Shown here piece after piece: positions 46,251-58,500 of a stretch of 64,000 nt of DNA (the first letter of the stretch is position 1; every line of letters begins with the position of its first letter). The DNA is from Lineolata rhizophorae (Eukaryota; Ascomycota; Dothideomycetes; Lineolatales; Lineolataceae), in NCBI GenBank assembly GCA_010093515.1, contig MU001676.1:1157973-1221972 (forward strand), written 5' to 3'. The notes below the pieces were generated by a model, which saw nothing but the letters and a program-made list of their open reading frames with translations, had not been told where the DNA came from and made no database searches. The position numbers were made by a program, and so were the translations under genes.

Positions 46251-48871
46251 CGTCAATCCGAGCTATAGAAGCTGCTCCGATTGGATGGGGCTGGGACACT
46301 TGTTCAGTGCGTGGCGGCCAGAGGTACATACCCCGGTCGGAGGTTGAGGTTCGATTATTAATGCCGGAGGGCTACGACCGCAGCGGGGTAGCAGGGATCG
46401 CCGGCGGCGGGTGGGGGGCAGGGGGGGCTGGCAGGACAGGGAAGACGTGGGCGGCTGCAGCGGAAGCGGCGGGCGGGCTTCCCCGCAAGCGACACGGCCA
46501 ATGGGCCCGGTGCCGGTCACGGCGGTTCATGCACGGCCGCTGCACGAGCCCGCGCGCCAGCCGGCAGCGGCGTCGAACCCGCTGAGCGTACATACTACTC
46601 CGTACGTAGTATGCGCCCTGGTGGGCTGACTTTGCGTACCATGGGCACCTTCAGGTTTCCGAGCCATGGACCCAGCATGAACGAACGAGATCTGAGCCGC
46701 CGAGCCGCCCCGGGGACACCCCCAGTTCGGGGCGAGAGAGACGATCGTGTAGAGTGGGTCGAATCCTTCGAGTGTGCTGCTGCCACGAGCCGCGGCGACG
46801 GAACTTCTTCTTTTGCTTTTCTCCTACCGCTGAGGCTCCCTCCCGGGACCCGCGCCAGCTCGCTTCCGTCCGCCGAGGCGCCGCCATCGGTGATCCCGTC
46901 CCGTCGTACCCACGCCCCCTTTCGCGCGAATTGTCTGTATGTACCTAGCCCCAAAAACGCCCTATTCCCGCCGCTGAGTCGGTGGCTTTGTGTTAGTTGG
47001 GTATAGCGCGGCCAAAACCGTTTCGGTCCGCAAACGCTCGCCCTACGTAATAGGCTGGTCCCCGCAGTGGCCGTTCCATGGGTTCTATCTTCCGTGCATC
47101 ATCTCGCGCTCAATGGACGGCTGCTCGGCTCTACCAAACCTGTTCAGCATCCCGGCGAGTGAACTACCGACGGCGAAGCGAAGTCCCCGGTGGGCTCCGC
47201 GTCGACTGACTGAAACGCAACTTCGTCCGCCCGCCTCGAAGTGAGATTGCGCGGACCCACAGCCGCCTTCGTATGGGCCTGCGGCCCTGGGAGCCCCCGT
47301 ACAAGCCCCGTTCAATGAGAGAAGAAAGACCTCGAGCTTGGTCTAAGATAGGACGGTTCACGGTTCGGCCCGTCCGAGGCAGGAGCCGTTGCCCCTGCCG
47401 CTGTCCACTACCCATGCCACCCGCAGATCTGCCTGTTGATCCAAATCGCCGCCAAAGAAAAAAAAAATGCCGAAAAGGAAATATCTCACGGGAAAAGGAG
47501 AACGTGATGACGAGCCTTTACTTGCTACGAATTGCCGTGGTTTATTTTTACTGCCGGATCGCCCTGATCAGCGTCGCCGGTATCCCTGTGATTTGAGGCC
47601 AGGGCTAAGCTTAGATTACGGAGTAAAAATTTCATGGCTGCATCACAGCGTCTCTCTATGAGACCCCCAGAAAGCAAGCTGCAGTCTGCACAAAACGCTC
47701 CAAAAAATGACCGGCGCAATTCGATGCATTCCCGTATTTCATCGGCCAGGCGCATCGCTGCGGCGTGGCTCCCCGCAGGGCCGTTTCACATCAGGGTTCG
47801 TCGAAGATAAGTATGTATGTTGAATGCTCCGCACAGGAGCATGGATACACTGGACATGTAACACGTGCGACGTGGACACTGCGGAGTGCAATTTGCGGAG
47901 TGTTCCAACGGTTTCCCAGCAAACACCACCCGACCCTAAATTGTATATGTAACAAGACCTATGCCCCGCGCGGTTAGCAAACCCTCACACTCCTCGCCGC
48001 GCCCCGCTCTGTGGGCCTAGTGCAACCACAAGTCATACGATTGGCGGGTGGATCTCACACGACAGGCAAGCTGCGCGCAGCGCTCGCCGATCGCGAACGG
48101 GTGAGTTGGGCAGCAAGGCTCGAAGCTGAAGCTGGCAGGGCATGGCGAAACGGGAGAGCAGCGGGCTAATCAGCCTGACCGCATCGGTGGCACGGCGGCG
48201 GCAAGACGTCGGGAACAAAAAAGCGGCGGCGACTGGACGGCCGGAGCGGAACTTACCACGGCGGCGGGGCCGCCGTCCGCTCGCTACAGCCTCGTCGTGC
48301 CTCGTCGCGGCCTCGTGGCACGCCCCGCCACTGTGGGTGACGTGGTGAGGGCCGTGTTGCACCCTCCCTCGGCCACGGGAACGGGCCCACGCCCGGCATG
48401 TCGCACGCGCTGCGGAGCGCCGACCCGACCGGCCGTCGTAGGATTGCTCTGCTGCTGGCCTTGTACCACCGGGGCCTGACATCCTCGCTCCAAACCCCTC
48501 CTCGACCGTACCGGACATCAACACACAGGCAACGGATCGGATCGCTTCTTCACCAAAGGCACCTGTTGTAGACATTCTTGGACCTGGCTCGTGCATTACT
48601 TTGAACGTTCCTGATGACCTGATTCCATCCAATGATATCCCGTTTTCCGCCTCCAGAAGGGAGCCTTCCACGTTTAACCCCCGCATCCCTGCCCGTACAC
48701 GTCCTCGAAAGATGGTAATTGTGCCACTAGGATCCCTCCGAAGCAAAAGCTCTAGGTTACAAATGAAAGAAAAGGGTGGAAGAGACCAAACGTCTCCTCG
48801 CGTAGAAATGAGTCGGTGAAGTCATCATGTCGTCCGAATGCTGTCATTATCTCTCCTCGGCCCTACGTCTA
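46251..48871. other. GC-rich intergenic region
   Basis: The composition returns to GC-rich. Frames at 46595-47006, 47085-47415 and 48033-48746 overlap in several phases, are Arg/Pro/Ala-rich and lack motifs. The right end holds the 3' untranslated region of the Cys-rich repeat gene. I see no RNA gene, transposon or regulatory structure I can support. Confidence 0.55.
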
Positions 48872-50061
48872 TTAGGATGCTGCAGCTTTTTCGGAAACTG
48901 TGAGTCGCGCGAGCTTCTCGTTAACTGCCTTGACCACCTCAGGATCCGGTTCTCTCTTGACTCTCTTTGGCCTGTAAACTAGTTAGAACGTGATCTAGCC
49001 CTCATGTGTACTGAAGGAAAAAAAAGGTAAAAAAAGGTAAGAAAAATACAAAGCACTTACGGCTCTCTCGTGCAATTATCGCACCGCTGGTGATTGCACG
49101 TTTCGCAGATTTTTGACTTCTCCCTGAAGACTGACTGGCACTGCTCGCACGTCCACCGTACCCTCTGCCTCACTTTCCGATATGTCCTCTTAGGTTTCTG
49201 CGGCATCATTGTTTTTTCATCTTCCGAGGCAGGCGCATCCCCTGGATATCCGTTCGGGTATTTCTTCGGTTTGGGCGGGTCTCGCGGGCATTTGGTGCAC
49301 CTCGTATGATTGCACTGAGCGCACGTTTTGTTCGTTGACGGGAGGAAGAGTGCGTTGCACTTGTGGCAGTAGCGCCGTACGCGCTGAGCCGGACGGGCGT
49401 AGACGCGATCTGGACCGCCGTGGCGACCTTTGATGACCAGCACGTTCTCCGATTTTTTAATTTTCTCTGGCTTGCCTTCTACAACCTTCCCTTTCCCTTT
49501 AGCGTCTTTCGAGCGCTTCTGCGGGTAACGAGGGCATTTCTTGCAACGCTTGTGGTGGCAGTTGACGCATTCGCGTTCGGGTCCAAACATGGTTTGGCAA
49601 CGATGGCAAGTCCGGTGAATGCGCATCCGGATGGGCTTCTGGACACGTTGCGCGTTGGTAGCCGACATGCCAGTCGAAATCCACTCGCTGGATTCTAGTG
49701 TCAAGCCGTACTTGGCAAACAGTTTGCGAGCCCGTTCCTCCTGCGTCTCGCTCCTAGAATAGGGTTGAGTACTGCTCGTCGGCTTGGTAGTAGTGGTCGC
49801 CGGAGCGGGTTGAGCGGCGGGAGCAGAAGCACTGCATTTGAGTTGGTCAAAATGACACCAAAAGACAATCGACGCAGGGCGGATCGTTGAATTGACTAAC
49901 CTGGCAGCCGGCTTCGACTCAGCTTGCTCACCGGCGACCGTGGAGACATTCTTGCTGGAACTGTCTCGCCTCAGGATTGTCTTCATTCGCTTCACGTACA
50001 TCCCGATGCTGCGTCGCCGCTCGTCGCGGGACGTTGACGGTTCTCCGGCCGGAGAACTCAT
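48872..50061 (-). CDS. Protein with three CxxC...CxxCxHxRCxxC zinc-binding-like repeats
   Basis: Three exons, 50061-49901, 49831-49061 and 48971-48872, total 1032 bases and 343 residues. The first intron has a GTTAGT donor and a TTGCAG-like acceptor; the second (48972-49060) has GTAAGT and TTACAG. Without the second splice the protein would end at REP and lose the tail EPDPEVVKAVNEKL. Three homologous units lie at about residues 129-155, 209-235 and 281-307. Each is C-x2-C-x(8-10)-C-x2-C-(N/H)-H-x-R-C-x2-C, preceded by a basic R/K-x-R segment. Six Cys and a His per unit suggest a zinc ribbon or treble-clef fold. Lys/Pro-rich linkers separate them, and the N-terminal third is Ser/Thr/Ala low complexity. 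Conserved hypothetical proteins of this type occur in ascomycetes, but I know of no function. Nucleic-acid or protein binding is a guess. Confidence 0.82.
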
Positions 50062-53000
50062 CGTGGAAGCGTTCTGTCCTTAGAAAATGGCGAGAAAAAT
50101 ACCGAAAGCAGCGACGGTAGGTGCAAGGACAGAGTCCAGGGTGCTCGGGGTCAGACGAATCTTCGGTTGGGAAAGTGGAACAATTTACAAGAGAAAATGA
50201 ATTTTTTTTTCTCCGTTGGCAACCAAGACTCAAGCGAACATCGGGCGAGCTAGGGGTGAGTTTTGCAGGGGCAGCTGCAGCGCTCCGATGGTTGTCGAAT
50301 TGATGGTTATGGTGGTGAGTTCGGATGTGAGAGAATGGCTGGGGACCGGCAGGTGATGAGGCCAAACGGAGGGGGGGGTTGTGAGACGAGACGAACGGGC
50401 GGAGAGCGGAGGGCGAACAGGACGGGAACCGACCGAGCGACTGGGCCGCGCCGGGGGAATGGTAGAGCTGAACCGCGAGCTGGTATTGGCCAGCGCTCGC
50501 GTCCGGGCGTGCGACGGGGATTTCGGAGCTGGCGGCTGCGGCGGAACCGAGGCAGCGCTCGACGACCGCGCGCGAGGACGAGGGAGGCACGCAGCCGCGA
50601 GGGGAAGCAGAGGAGACAAGAAGAAGGAAGGAAGAAGAGGAGAAAATGGAGTAAGAGGAAGCGGAGGAGAGAAGAAGGGGGCTAGGCAGGTGAGAGCGGC
50701 TTTTGGGGGGGGTGGGGGGGTGCCTACATACCAGCGTAGAGCGATAAAGGCAGGACTGAGCCTGAGCGGCACCCGCGGCGCTGGGACGGGAACAGCGAGG
50801 GCAGAGCCTGCGAGGCGGCGGCCGCCTGTGGGCCCTCGGGCCTGCAAGCGACGGCTGACAGTGGCAGAGTGGGCCCACGCGGGAGAGAGCGCGACCGCCA
50901 GTGCCACTGACGGCTGCAGCTCGGCACTCCGTACGTAGCATCCTGCCCGCCGGGCCTGCCCAGGGCCCCTCCGCGTGCCTGGCGGCCGGCCCTCGAGCCT
51001 CGAGGCGTGCCGTCGACGCGTCCGGCGTGCTGCTGCTATATCAGCATTGCCAGCCGCCGCGCTGCGGTTCATCGCCCTCATCATCGTCGTCGTCGTCGTC
51101 GTCGTCGTCGTCATCACCACCGAAGCGCCACGAGCGAAAACGCATGTGCGGGTCCGTCAAAAACGGGCTCTGGCCGCCCCTCCGTCGCCGTACCGCACGG
51201 CAACGGGTGCGAAGTCGCTGCTAGCGCTAGCACATGCACCCGCCCTGCCGCCCGGGCCTGCGCAGCGCAAAGTTCGCACAACCCTTTTGGAGACTCCCTT
51301 GGCCGGCGCGCCCGGCGGCGCATCGTTTGGCCCTCTGCCGTCCTGTAGCCGACCTAGCACGCTCTTCATTAAGCCTCCCCGCCGTGGGCTGCGCTGATTA
51401 GTTCGCTTGCCCGCCCTCGCACCGACTGGTGTGCACAGGCAATTGTGCTTCGTGTGCGCACATGCTGCTGTTTCCCCCCTCTGCACTCCGTACCTCCCGC
51501 ACCCGCCGTGCTGAGGCGCTCGCGTACCGTGGAATTCTAGCCCGCACTACCGGCCCTTCCTGCTCTCGGCCTCGCGATTCGCGGCGCCAACTCCACGCGG
51601 CCTGGCAGCGCACGACCAGACGTACATACGTGCGGCAGGTCGCGCAACAACCGCCGCCACCGAAGCATGAGAACACAGCCATGGCTCGTTCCAGAAGCCC
51701 GCCGTGCGCGCGTCGCTCGTGAGGGAGAGAAGAGGGGGCGAATGCCTGCCTGCGTGCCGCACCCAACAGAAGCGATCCGCCTGGCTTTCGGCGGCACGGC
51801 GCTGTTCCCGCGCTGCATCCTGCGCGTCGGACTCGGGCCCGCGTTCCGCCCGGACAGCGGTCTGTACTACGTGGGTATACGCAGCTTCAGGAACTGCGGG
51901 CGCAGAAAGCCCGGCGAAATCATAGGTAGCTGGAAACGTGCAGCGAACGCACTGGGGGACAGTCGAAAAGAGAATTCGATACGCCCGTTCCGTGGCGTGC
52001 CCCGCTGGTGCTTGCGCGCGGGTTTCCCGTTTGGAGCAGCGGGTGAATCGGTGACGACCATTTCCGGCAGCGGCCAGCCGAGTACCCGAGGAGCAAAGTA
52101 GTGCGCCGTCGCCCTCCCCCGCCCCTCGCAGGGAAGCGCGTCAAGCGAACACGTAGGTAGGTAGGCAGGTACATACATCGCGCAGCCCCAGTGTCGCGCA
52201 ACGGGGCCAAGCCTAGGCAGGCACGAACAATTGGATTGTCTGGCGCTGCCAGACGCTTGAGGCTGAGAAAGCGCTCTCAACCGCGTGCTGCTGAAGTGCA
52301 AAAGCGCCGGCAGCTACGGACGGGCGGCGGGCGCGGGCTGGCGGGTGCGGACGAACCATGGCGACAGGGGGCGTTCCGGGCCCAAGGTGGCAGGTGCCGG
52401 GGGAAGGCTGGCCGAGCGCCCGGCGGGTCTCCCGGCGACGAGGGTCGAAACAGGCGGGGCCGGGCCCAAGCCACAGGCGAACCGCGCCAACGGCGGGGCC
52501 CGCTTGGCCCCGATCCACGGTCACTGGCCGAGCGCGCTCCCGACAAGACAGCGCTCCCGCCCACCTGGATCGGGCCCGCCAAACCCAACAGGGAACCGAG
52601 CGCGTTTGGACCCCGCACGGCCGCGCCGCTAGCCCGCTTCCGGAAGCTTTCCCACGCCCTGCCCTCCCCGCTCGCGGCGCTCGAGCATCGGCCGCTTTCT
52701 TTCCCTCTCGTGTCTCTTTGCTACCTCCGTACTTTAATACCCAGCGCTTCGTGCAGACTGCATACCTACGTCCTCTCTCGGCGCGCCGCAGCACGCGGTA
52801 CCGGCCCGCAGCAATTTGCGCCTGCGCAACGAGGGCCTTCCTGCCCGGGCAGGTCCGCCGGTGTTTGCCTGCCCGCGCCCCTCTCCCGCCGTCGTGCCAC
52901 CCTTCACTGCTGTCAGACCATCAGGTGCGCTTGCGCCCCGTGAAAATTGTCCGATTCGCCCCCCCGATACCACCCCCTGCGATCGACCGAAAGGACCCCT

Positions 53001-55532
53001 TCTGCACCCTGGAGCTCACCTGAGCTCAGCCGAGACCTGGGCTGTACCGAATACCGAGCACCCTTCCTGGTTCTTACTTTGGCGCTTCGTGGTTGTTTCT
53101 CCTACTTCACCTTGAATTCCTTGCTCTTCGTCTGTTCTTGCTTTCTTATAGGCCTCTCCCCTCCTCTTTCATGCCCTCCACCCCTGCGCACTAGCCCCCA
53201 GTCTCGCCACGCTTGAGAATTCCTGCGGCACGACTGTTCCTGCGCACTGTGCCCGTGGGCTTCTCTTGCCTCTGTTCCCTTGCCTTGTTGATGGGCGAGC
53301 CTGTCTCCTCCCAGCTTTGCTCCTGTTTCTCGCAAAGCCGCATTGAGCCGTGTTTCGACTTGAATCCTAGGGTTTCGGGCCCCGCACCGACCGCACAGGC
53401 GATCTGGAGCTTATCTTGAGCTAATAATATGATGGAGCGAGTTCGATTGACGTTACACTGCACCGTCGACGACCTCCAACCGTCGATGAACCCAGGGCTA
53501 TCGAATTCTTGATCGGTCCAGACTAGTTAGGCAGGCTCCATAAATGAGAGCATTTGCACGTCTACATCGTGTGGTATTTGAGTAGTAGCTTGCGAGAGTT
53601 CACTAAAACTAGACCTAAGATCGTCGTTCCCTTGGAACTCCTTTGCAATTCCGCCGTATGAGCTGAAACATGCTTGCATTCTCTCTCTCTCTCCCGGAAG
53701 AAACGGGCATGCAATAGAGCCGACGAAGTACATATCGTCGGTTCTGACGCCTGGAAGCTTGGCCATACCGCCCTTTACGCCTCCTTGCAGGAATTATCCC
53801 TGCACAGCGAGCCGACGGCATACATCAAGAAACCTTGTTCTTGCATTGCTAGTGGAATGGTATCGCGCAAGACCCGCAAGTTCTTTCACGTATTCGAGAA
53901 GCATCGAAACGCATGTCTTCCTTTCATGCAAGCGGTATCCTGCTTTCTAGACCGTTAAATCTATAGTAGCCCCCAATTATTGTCGGAACAAAGCGAACAA
54001 TTGGCTCATCCCCTCTCGCCATTTCCGTCCCTGTGTATATTGGACATTGGACTGGCACGGAGAAAGCCGCTCCTTGGTCGTGGCCATGTCGGCCTACTCC
54101 ATACTCATGCACCCGTGAAGCAAACTCGGCGAACACAGCGAATCAACAATGCGCCCCATCTTTGGCTTCTCTTTTTTTCTTCGGATGTCTCAGGCATACG
54201 GGCTGGTGGAGGTACAAGCTGGTAGTCGATAATCCGCATTCATCTTATCCAAACTGCCGTTGCTCTGTCGTCCTCTTCAACGACTACGAGAGGCAGCGTG
54301 CTTGCCCTGCTGACCCGGGAGCGATTAGCAGGTCCTACTTGCACCGTAACTACTTGCGTGCATATTTTGGCTTGGCTGGAGACTCTTCCGTTTGAATTTG
54401 GAGGCACCATTCCCCCACTGTTCTGATGCATTGGTGTCGGCAACGGTTGCACGCTTTTCTGATGAACATTCCGCTGCATATGCCTGCGTTCCTGACGACT
54501 GCATGTATCCCAGTGACTTTACTGCCCCGCGTGTCATCACACGGCTAATCATCCCATGAAACGCCACAGTCATTTAGGCAGATGAACTTGGGCGTACGGC
54601 TTTTCTAGTTTCTATGTCTGTATGATCTGGTTCGTTTTGAGCCGGGTAGATCTTGCTAAAGGTTTGACAAATATTTCTTACTTTGGCATACTACCCTCTG
54701 TTACTGTAAGGATGCTGCTGTGTTGGCTTGCGAATTGCAGTCTGGTTCTGTCACCTCTTCCCTTCCTGGGTAAACATCCGAACGTGACGCGTAATGGCCG
54801 CAAGGTGTCTTTCCTGGAACACAATCATGTACGTACCATATTTTAGCATTGGAATGTTTTGTTAAGCCTGTGCAACGTTCTCTTTGTGCGTATGTTAGCT
54901 GTGAAGTACAAGTCACCGCTAGACAGAAGCGTGTAGCCAGGACACTGTCACTCCGGCCGAGGTGCAGTGGCATCCGTGAGCCCTGACCGTACGGAACATG
55001 CCGCCAACTTGGTTCTCTGGAACCGGATTCCGAATTCTTGACTTGTATCACTTGCATTTGCAATATGCATGTCTCGTCAAGGAGTGCATATACACTTTAA
55101 GCCATGATCTTCGGAAAACTGCCATAAGAACCCTTGAATACTACTAGTATGCTTATTAGCCAGGTCGTAATCAGCTCGGAGACATGTGCGGTGAAATTGT
55201 GTGGTAGGAGAATTGTGCCTAGGAACACTGCGTTGATGAATTACGACTAGCTTATGATTGGTGTTGTGAAGCTATCTACAGTACGAGAATCTGTTACACA
55301 AGTCGTAAGGACTTGGTCAGCCCGGCCAATGTCCGTATATATACATGAGTCTTGCAAAATCTACGTGAGCTCTTTTTGTTCCAAGGTCGCCACGGAAACG
55401 CCAACATATGCAGGGTGTGGGCTCGTGGAATCGGCCTACGGAATGCAAAATCCCCTAGCTGTAAACGTCTCCCCATAACTACTACTGTACAAGGGAAAAG
55501 TAGCACAAAGTACCGCAGCTACATGTCTACGG
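50062..55532. other. Long intergenic region
   Basis: From 50062 to about 50720 the plus strand is purine-rich, so the minus-strand leader of the Cys-rich repeat gene is pyrimidine-rich. A TCG trinucleotide run lies at 51080-51111. The middle (50900-53000) is GC-rich with overlapping motif-free frames; the 296- and 250-residue frames are Arg/Pro/Ala composition frames. A TC dinucleotide run is at 53683-53697. From 53500 to 55500 the sequence becomes AT-richer and holds no gene I can support. The 3' untranslated region of the mitochondrial RNA polymerase gene lies at the right end. Confidence 0.5.
51080..51111. repeat. TCG trinucleotide microsatellite
   Basis: About ten tandem TCG units with one TCA at each end. 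It lies in intergenic DNA, in a frame without protein motifs. Confidence 0.9.
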
Positions 55533-58500
55533 CTACGAGAAGAAATATCTACTCTCTTTTAACTTCTGCACTTCAAAGGAACCCTTCTTGGGAATTGGAG
55601 GGAAGGAGATGGGCAGCCAGATATAGACTTTTTCAGTCACGCCTTTAACGCTAGACGCGGCCTTCCGAACGTAGGCCGGTGCATCTTCAGTCTCGGCGTC
55701 ATCAAGAGTGTCGGGCGCGTATTTGTCGCCTTCGTTTTTGCGGTAAGTCCCCCCTCTTTGGGAATCCTTATCAATACTGGCCGGAACTTCCCCGAGGATC
55801 GTCGCATTGGTTTCAGATTCGAGGGCATCTTCAGAACCTGCTGCCTCGAAAACGGAGCAAGGCGTGACCATAGCTGCACCTCTCTCACGTTCCACAGGGT
55901 CATCGCTGTGCAAGAGCCGAAACCGCTCTTGCTCAACCAACAACTCTTCAACATCTCCATATCTCCCAACTTTTGGGACCTTCTTTAACTTCACGGAGCG
56001 TTCGCGCGCGAGACTCGCGCGTGCTCGAACAATCCTTTCACCGAGGTCCGAATGGCGGGAGACCGATGCGAGGTACATGCTACCTTTATAACGAGCATTG
56101 AACTCCTCGGCTAGGCGACCGACGATATCCTCGGAGTGCATGCGAACGAATGCGTCGCGAAGAACATTGCTCATGGCGGGAACATCACAAGCGTGAGTCC
56201 AGAAAGAATCATGGACCGCAGCGAACGTGAGTTCTTTCTCCGCGCATTCGAGGGCGGAGAGGAGCATGTGGGTGGCGTCGAGGGAGTGAATGAAGTTTGG
56301 TGGGAACGCTTGAAGCTGCTTGCGCCTGTCGACAGCATCCGACACGTGTGGGCGGCTTACGTTAATGCTTTGCACCGTAGTGGCTATCTCGCGTGCCTTG
56401 GTGATGCGGTACGGTTGGACCACGGGCATCTTCAAAGGCGTGGTCCAAATGATCGACGACCGGAAATTCGTGCAAATTTCTAGTGCGGTTCTTTTGTTGA
56501 ATTTCTTGTATTTCGACTTGATCTCCTTTCCTTGGGCATTGTGGCGTAGGACTTCGATTTGCTCAGGAGTAAGGGACCTGCAGATCCGATCCCCACACTC
56601 GCCCAGCCAATGCTGTATGTCGTGAGCCCCAGTGAACATTTCAGACAAAGCTTTGAAGATCTTTTTGGCAATGTATGCGGCCATCTTCTTCAGGCTAACT
56701 TGCGACGTGCTTTCGAAATGCGGGAAAATGGCCTCCAGCTGCTTCAGAACTTGGTCGCGAGCACCTATGAAGGTCACGCCGTAGACATTGGTCATGACGG
56801 TCTGCTTGACGACTTTTCGAGTGACCTTGCCATCCATGACCTTTGCAAAGGGATTGCCTTCAGCAGCGTCCTTTGCAACTTCTGCCTTGACAATTTCAGA
56901 TACCCCGGTGTAGATGTCGGCCGGTCGATCTCCGGGTGTAAGATTCACTTGGCTCGCGCCTATCTCGTCACCACCTAGGGCAGCATAGTGCTGCAAGCCA
57001 TTGCATGTGCCATCCTGGTGCACAGGTAGATGGGACACGTATCGCGTAGGATCAGGCGCGTCAAGCGCAGCCTTGAGTTCGAAGCAAGTTGCCAAGCACT
57101 GCCAAGGATCTTCCGCGGACAGCCACCATCTTCGGCCATTAAGTGGATTTGTGGCGGAATCGTAGACGTCTTGAATGTGTTCCATGGCAAATACTTCACG
57201 TTCCTTCAGGCTGGCTTTGTCGTAGCCGAAGACATTGGCCAGATGAACCTTCACCCAGAAGAGCCCAGTCGTCCCAAGCTCTTTCCCGCGCCCAAACATC
57301 AGCAGCCCACGCGAGAGGTCGGCACCCATGTGGTTGAAGATCGGCGGAACCGGATAGGCTCTTCCACGGAAATCCAAACTGTGAGGGTAGTAAAAGACTT
57401 TGTCAAGGTACGCTCTCGCGATTTCGAGCTGGAAGTTTTGAAAACATCGCTGGGAATGAAGACCGCTGCGCTCATTTTCCACTTGCCGAACGGTCTCATG
57501 CCATTGGAACTTTTCCCGCGGAGACGCGTCGCGCCCCGGCTCGGGAGGTAGTTCTTGTTGGGGGTCCTCCGGCGCAATCGAACCAATGCCTTCTCCCGTG
57601 TTCCATGCTTGGGCTACGACATCGAATACATCGCGGTTGACCCTCCACGGTGTTCTTCCAAGTACATTCAAACCGGCTAAAACTTGATCCATGTCGCCCT
57701 TTCTAATGGCGGCGGAGATGTACATCTTCGAAAGTTCATCGCCAGGCTTAAAACGTACCAACGGCGTTGTGTACCTCAAATAGCCCCCGTCCCGTTCGTT
57801 GGTCCATGGTTTGGGTTCTACAACCATCGGGAGCCTGCTTCCAAGCACACCTCTATCGGGTTCCTTCGTCAATTTCTCGACAACGGCTTCATTCGGTATT
57901 AGTAGGCCAACTCTTTTGCCGAGGTGATATTGATAGCCGTGACGGAACGCAGGAAGGTTGGCGGTAACGGGAATGCCGGTTCTACGGTTAGGCCGAGTAA
58001 CGTTGATCGTGGCAGTATCAATAAGTCTAGATATTAGCCACGCCGCGAGCTTGATTTTGGCCCCCGTAGCCCAGTCGTCCTTTTCAAATTCCCGAAAGAA
58101 CCTCTCACTATCCCGATGAGCACGTTGTCGTTGTGATTGGGTCGTCTGTCTACTGAGTTTTTGAAGCAAAGCCATACGTTGGCGGCTTTTAAGGGATTTT
58201 TTCTGAGATGCCGCGACCCGGTTCATACCATCATCGGCGCTTCCCTCTAGCTCGAGGGCATTTCCCAGACGGCTGGAAAGGACGTTGAGCTTAACACCTT
58301 CCGATACCCCTTGGGTGCCTAGGAGGTTGATGGTAGTAATGAGCGTCAAAGCGGCAACCTTCTCCGGATTTAGCCTTTCGAAAAAGGGGCCATATTCGAG
58401 TCGCGACGGTTCGTCTTGGCGCTGCCCTGGTGTTTCCAAAGCCTTGCGGCAAGCTTCTTGCTCCTTTGTGATGAGTGGAACAAGGGTTGACTGCCAAGCC

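Noticed and set aside
48033-48746. 237-residue minus-strand frame
   Set aside because: Arg/Gly/Ala-rich without domains, with no splice-linked partner exon found.
50230-51120. 296-residue minus-strand frame upstream of the Cys-rich gene
   Set aside because: Thr/Arg/Pro low complexity encoded by pyrimidine-rich leader and the TCG run. No motif.
52191-52943. 250-residue plus-strand frame with overlapping minus frames
   Set aside because: Arg/Pro/Ala-rich in all phases, which is a sign of GC-rich non-coding DNA.
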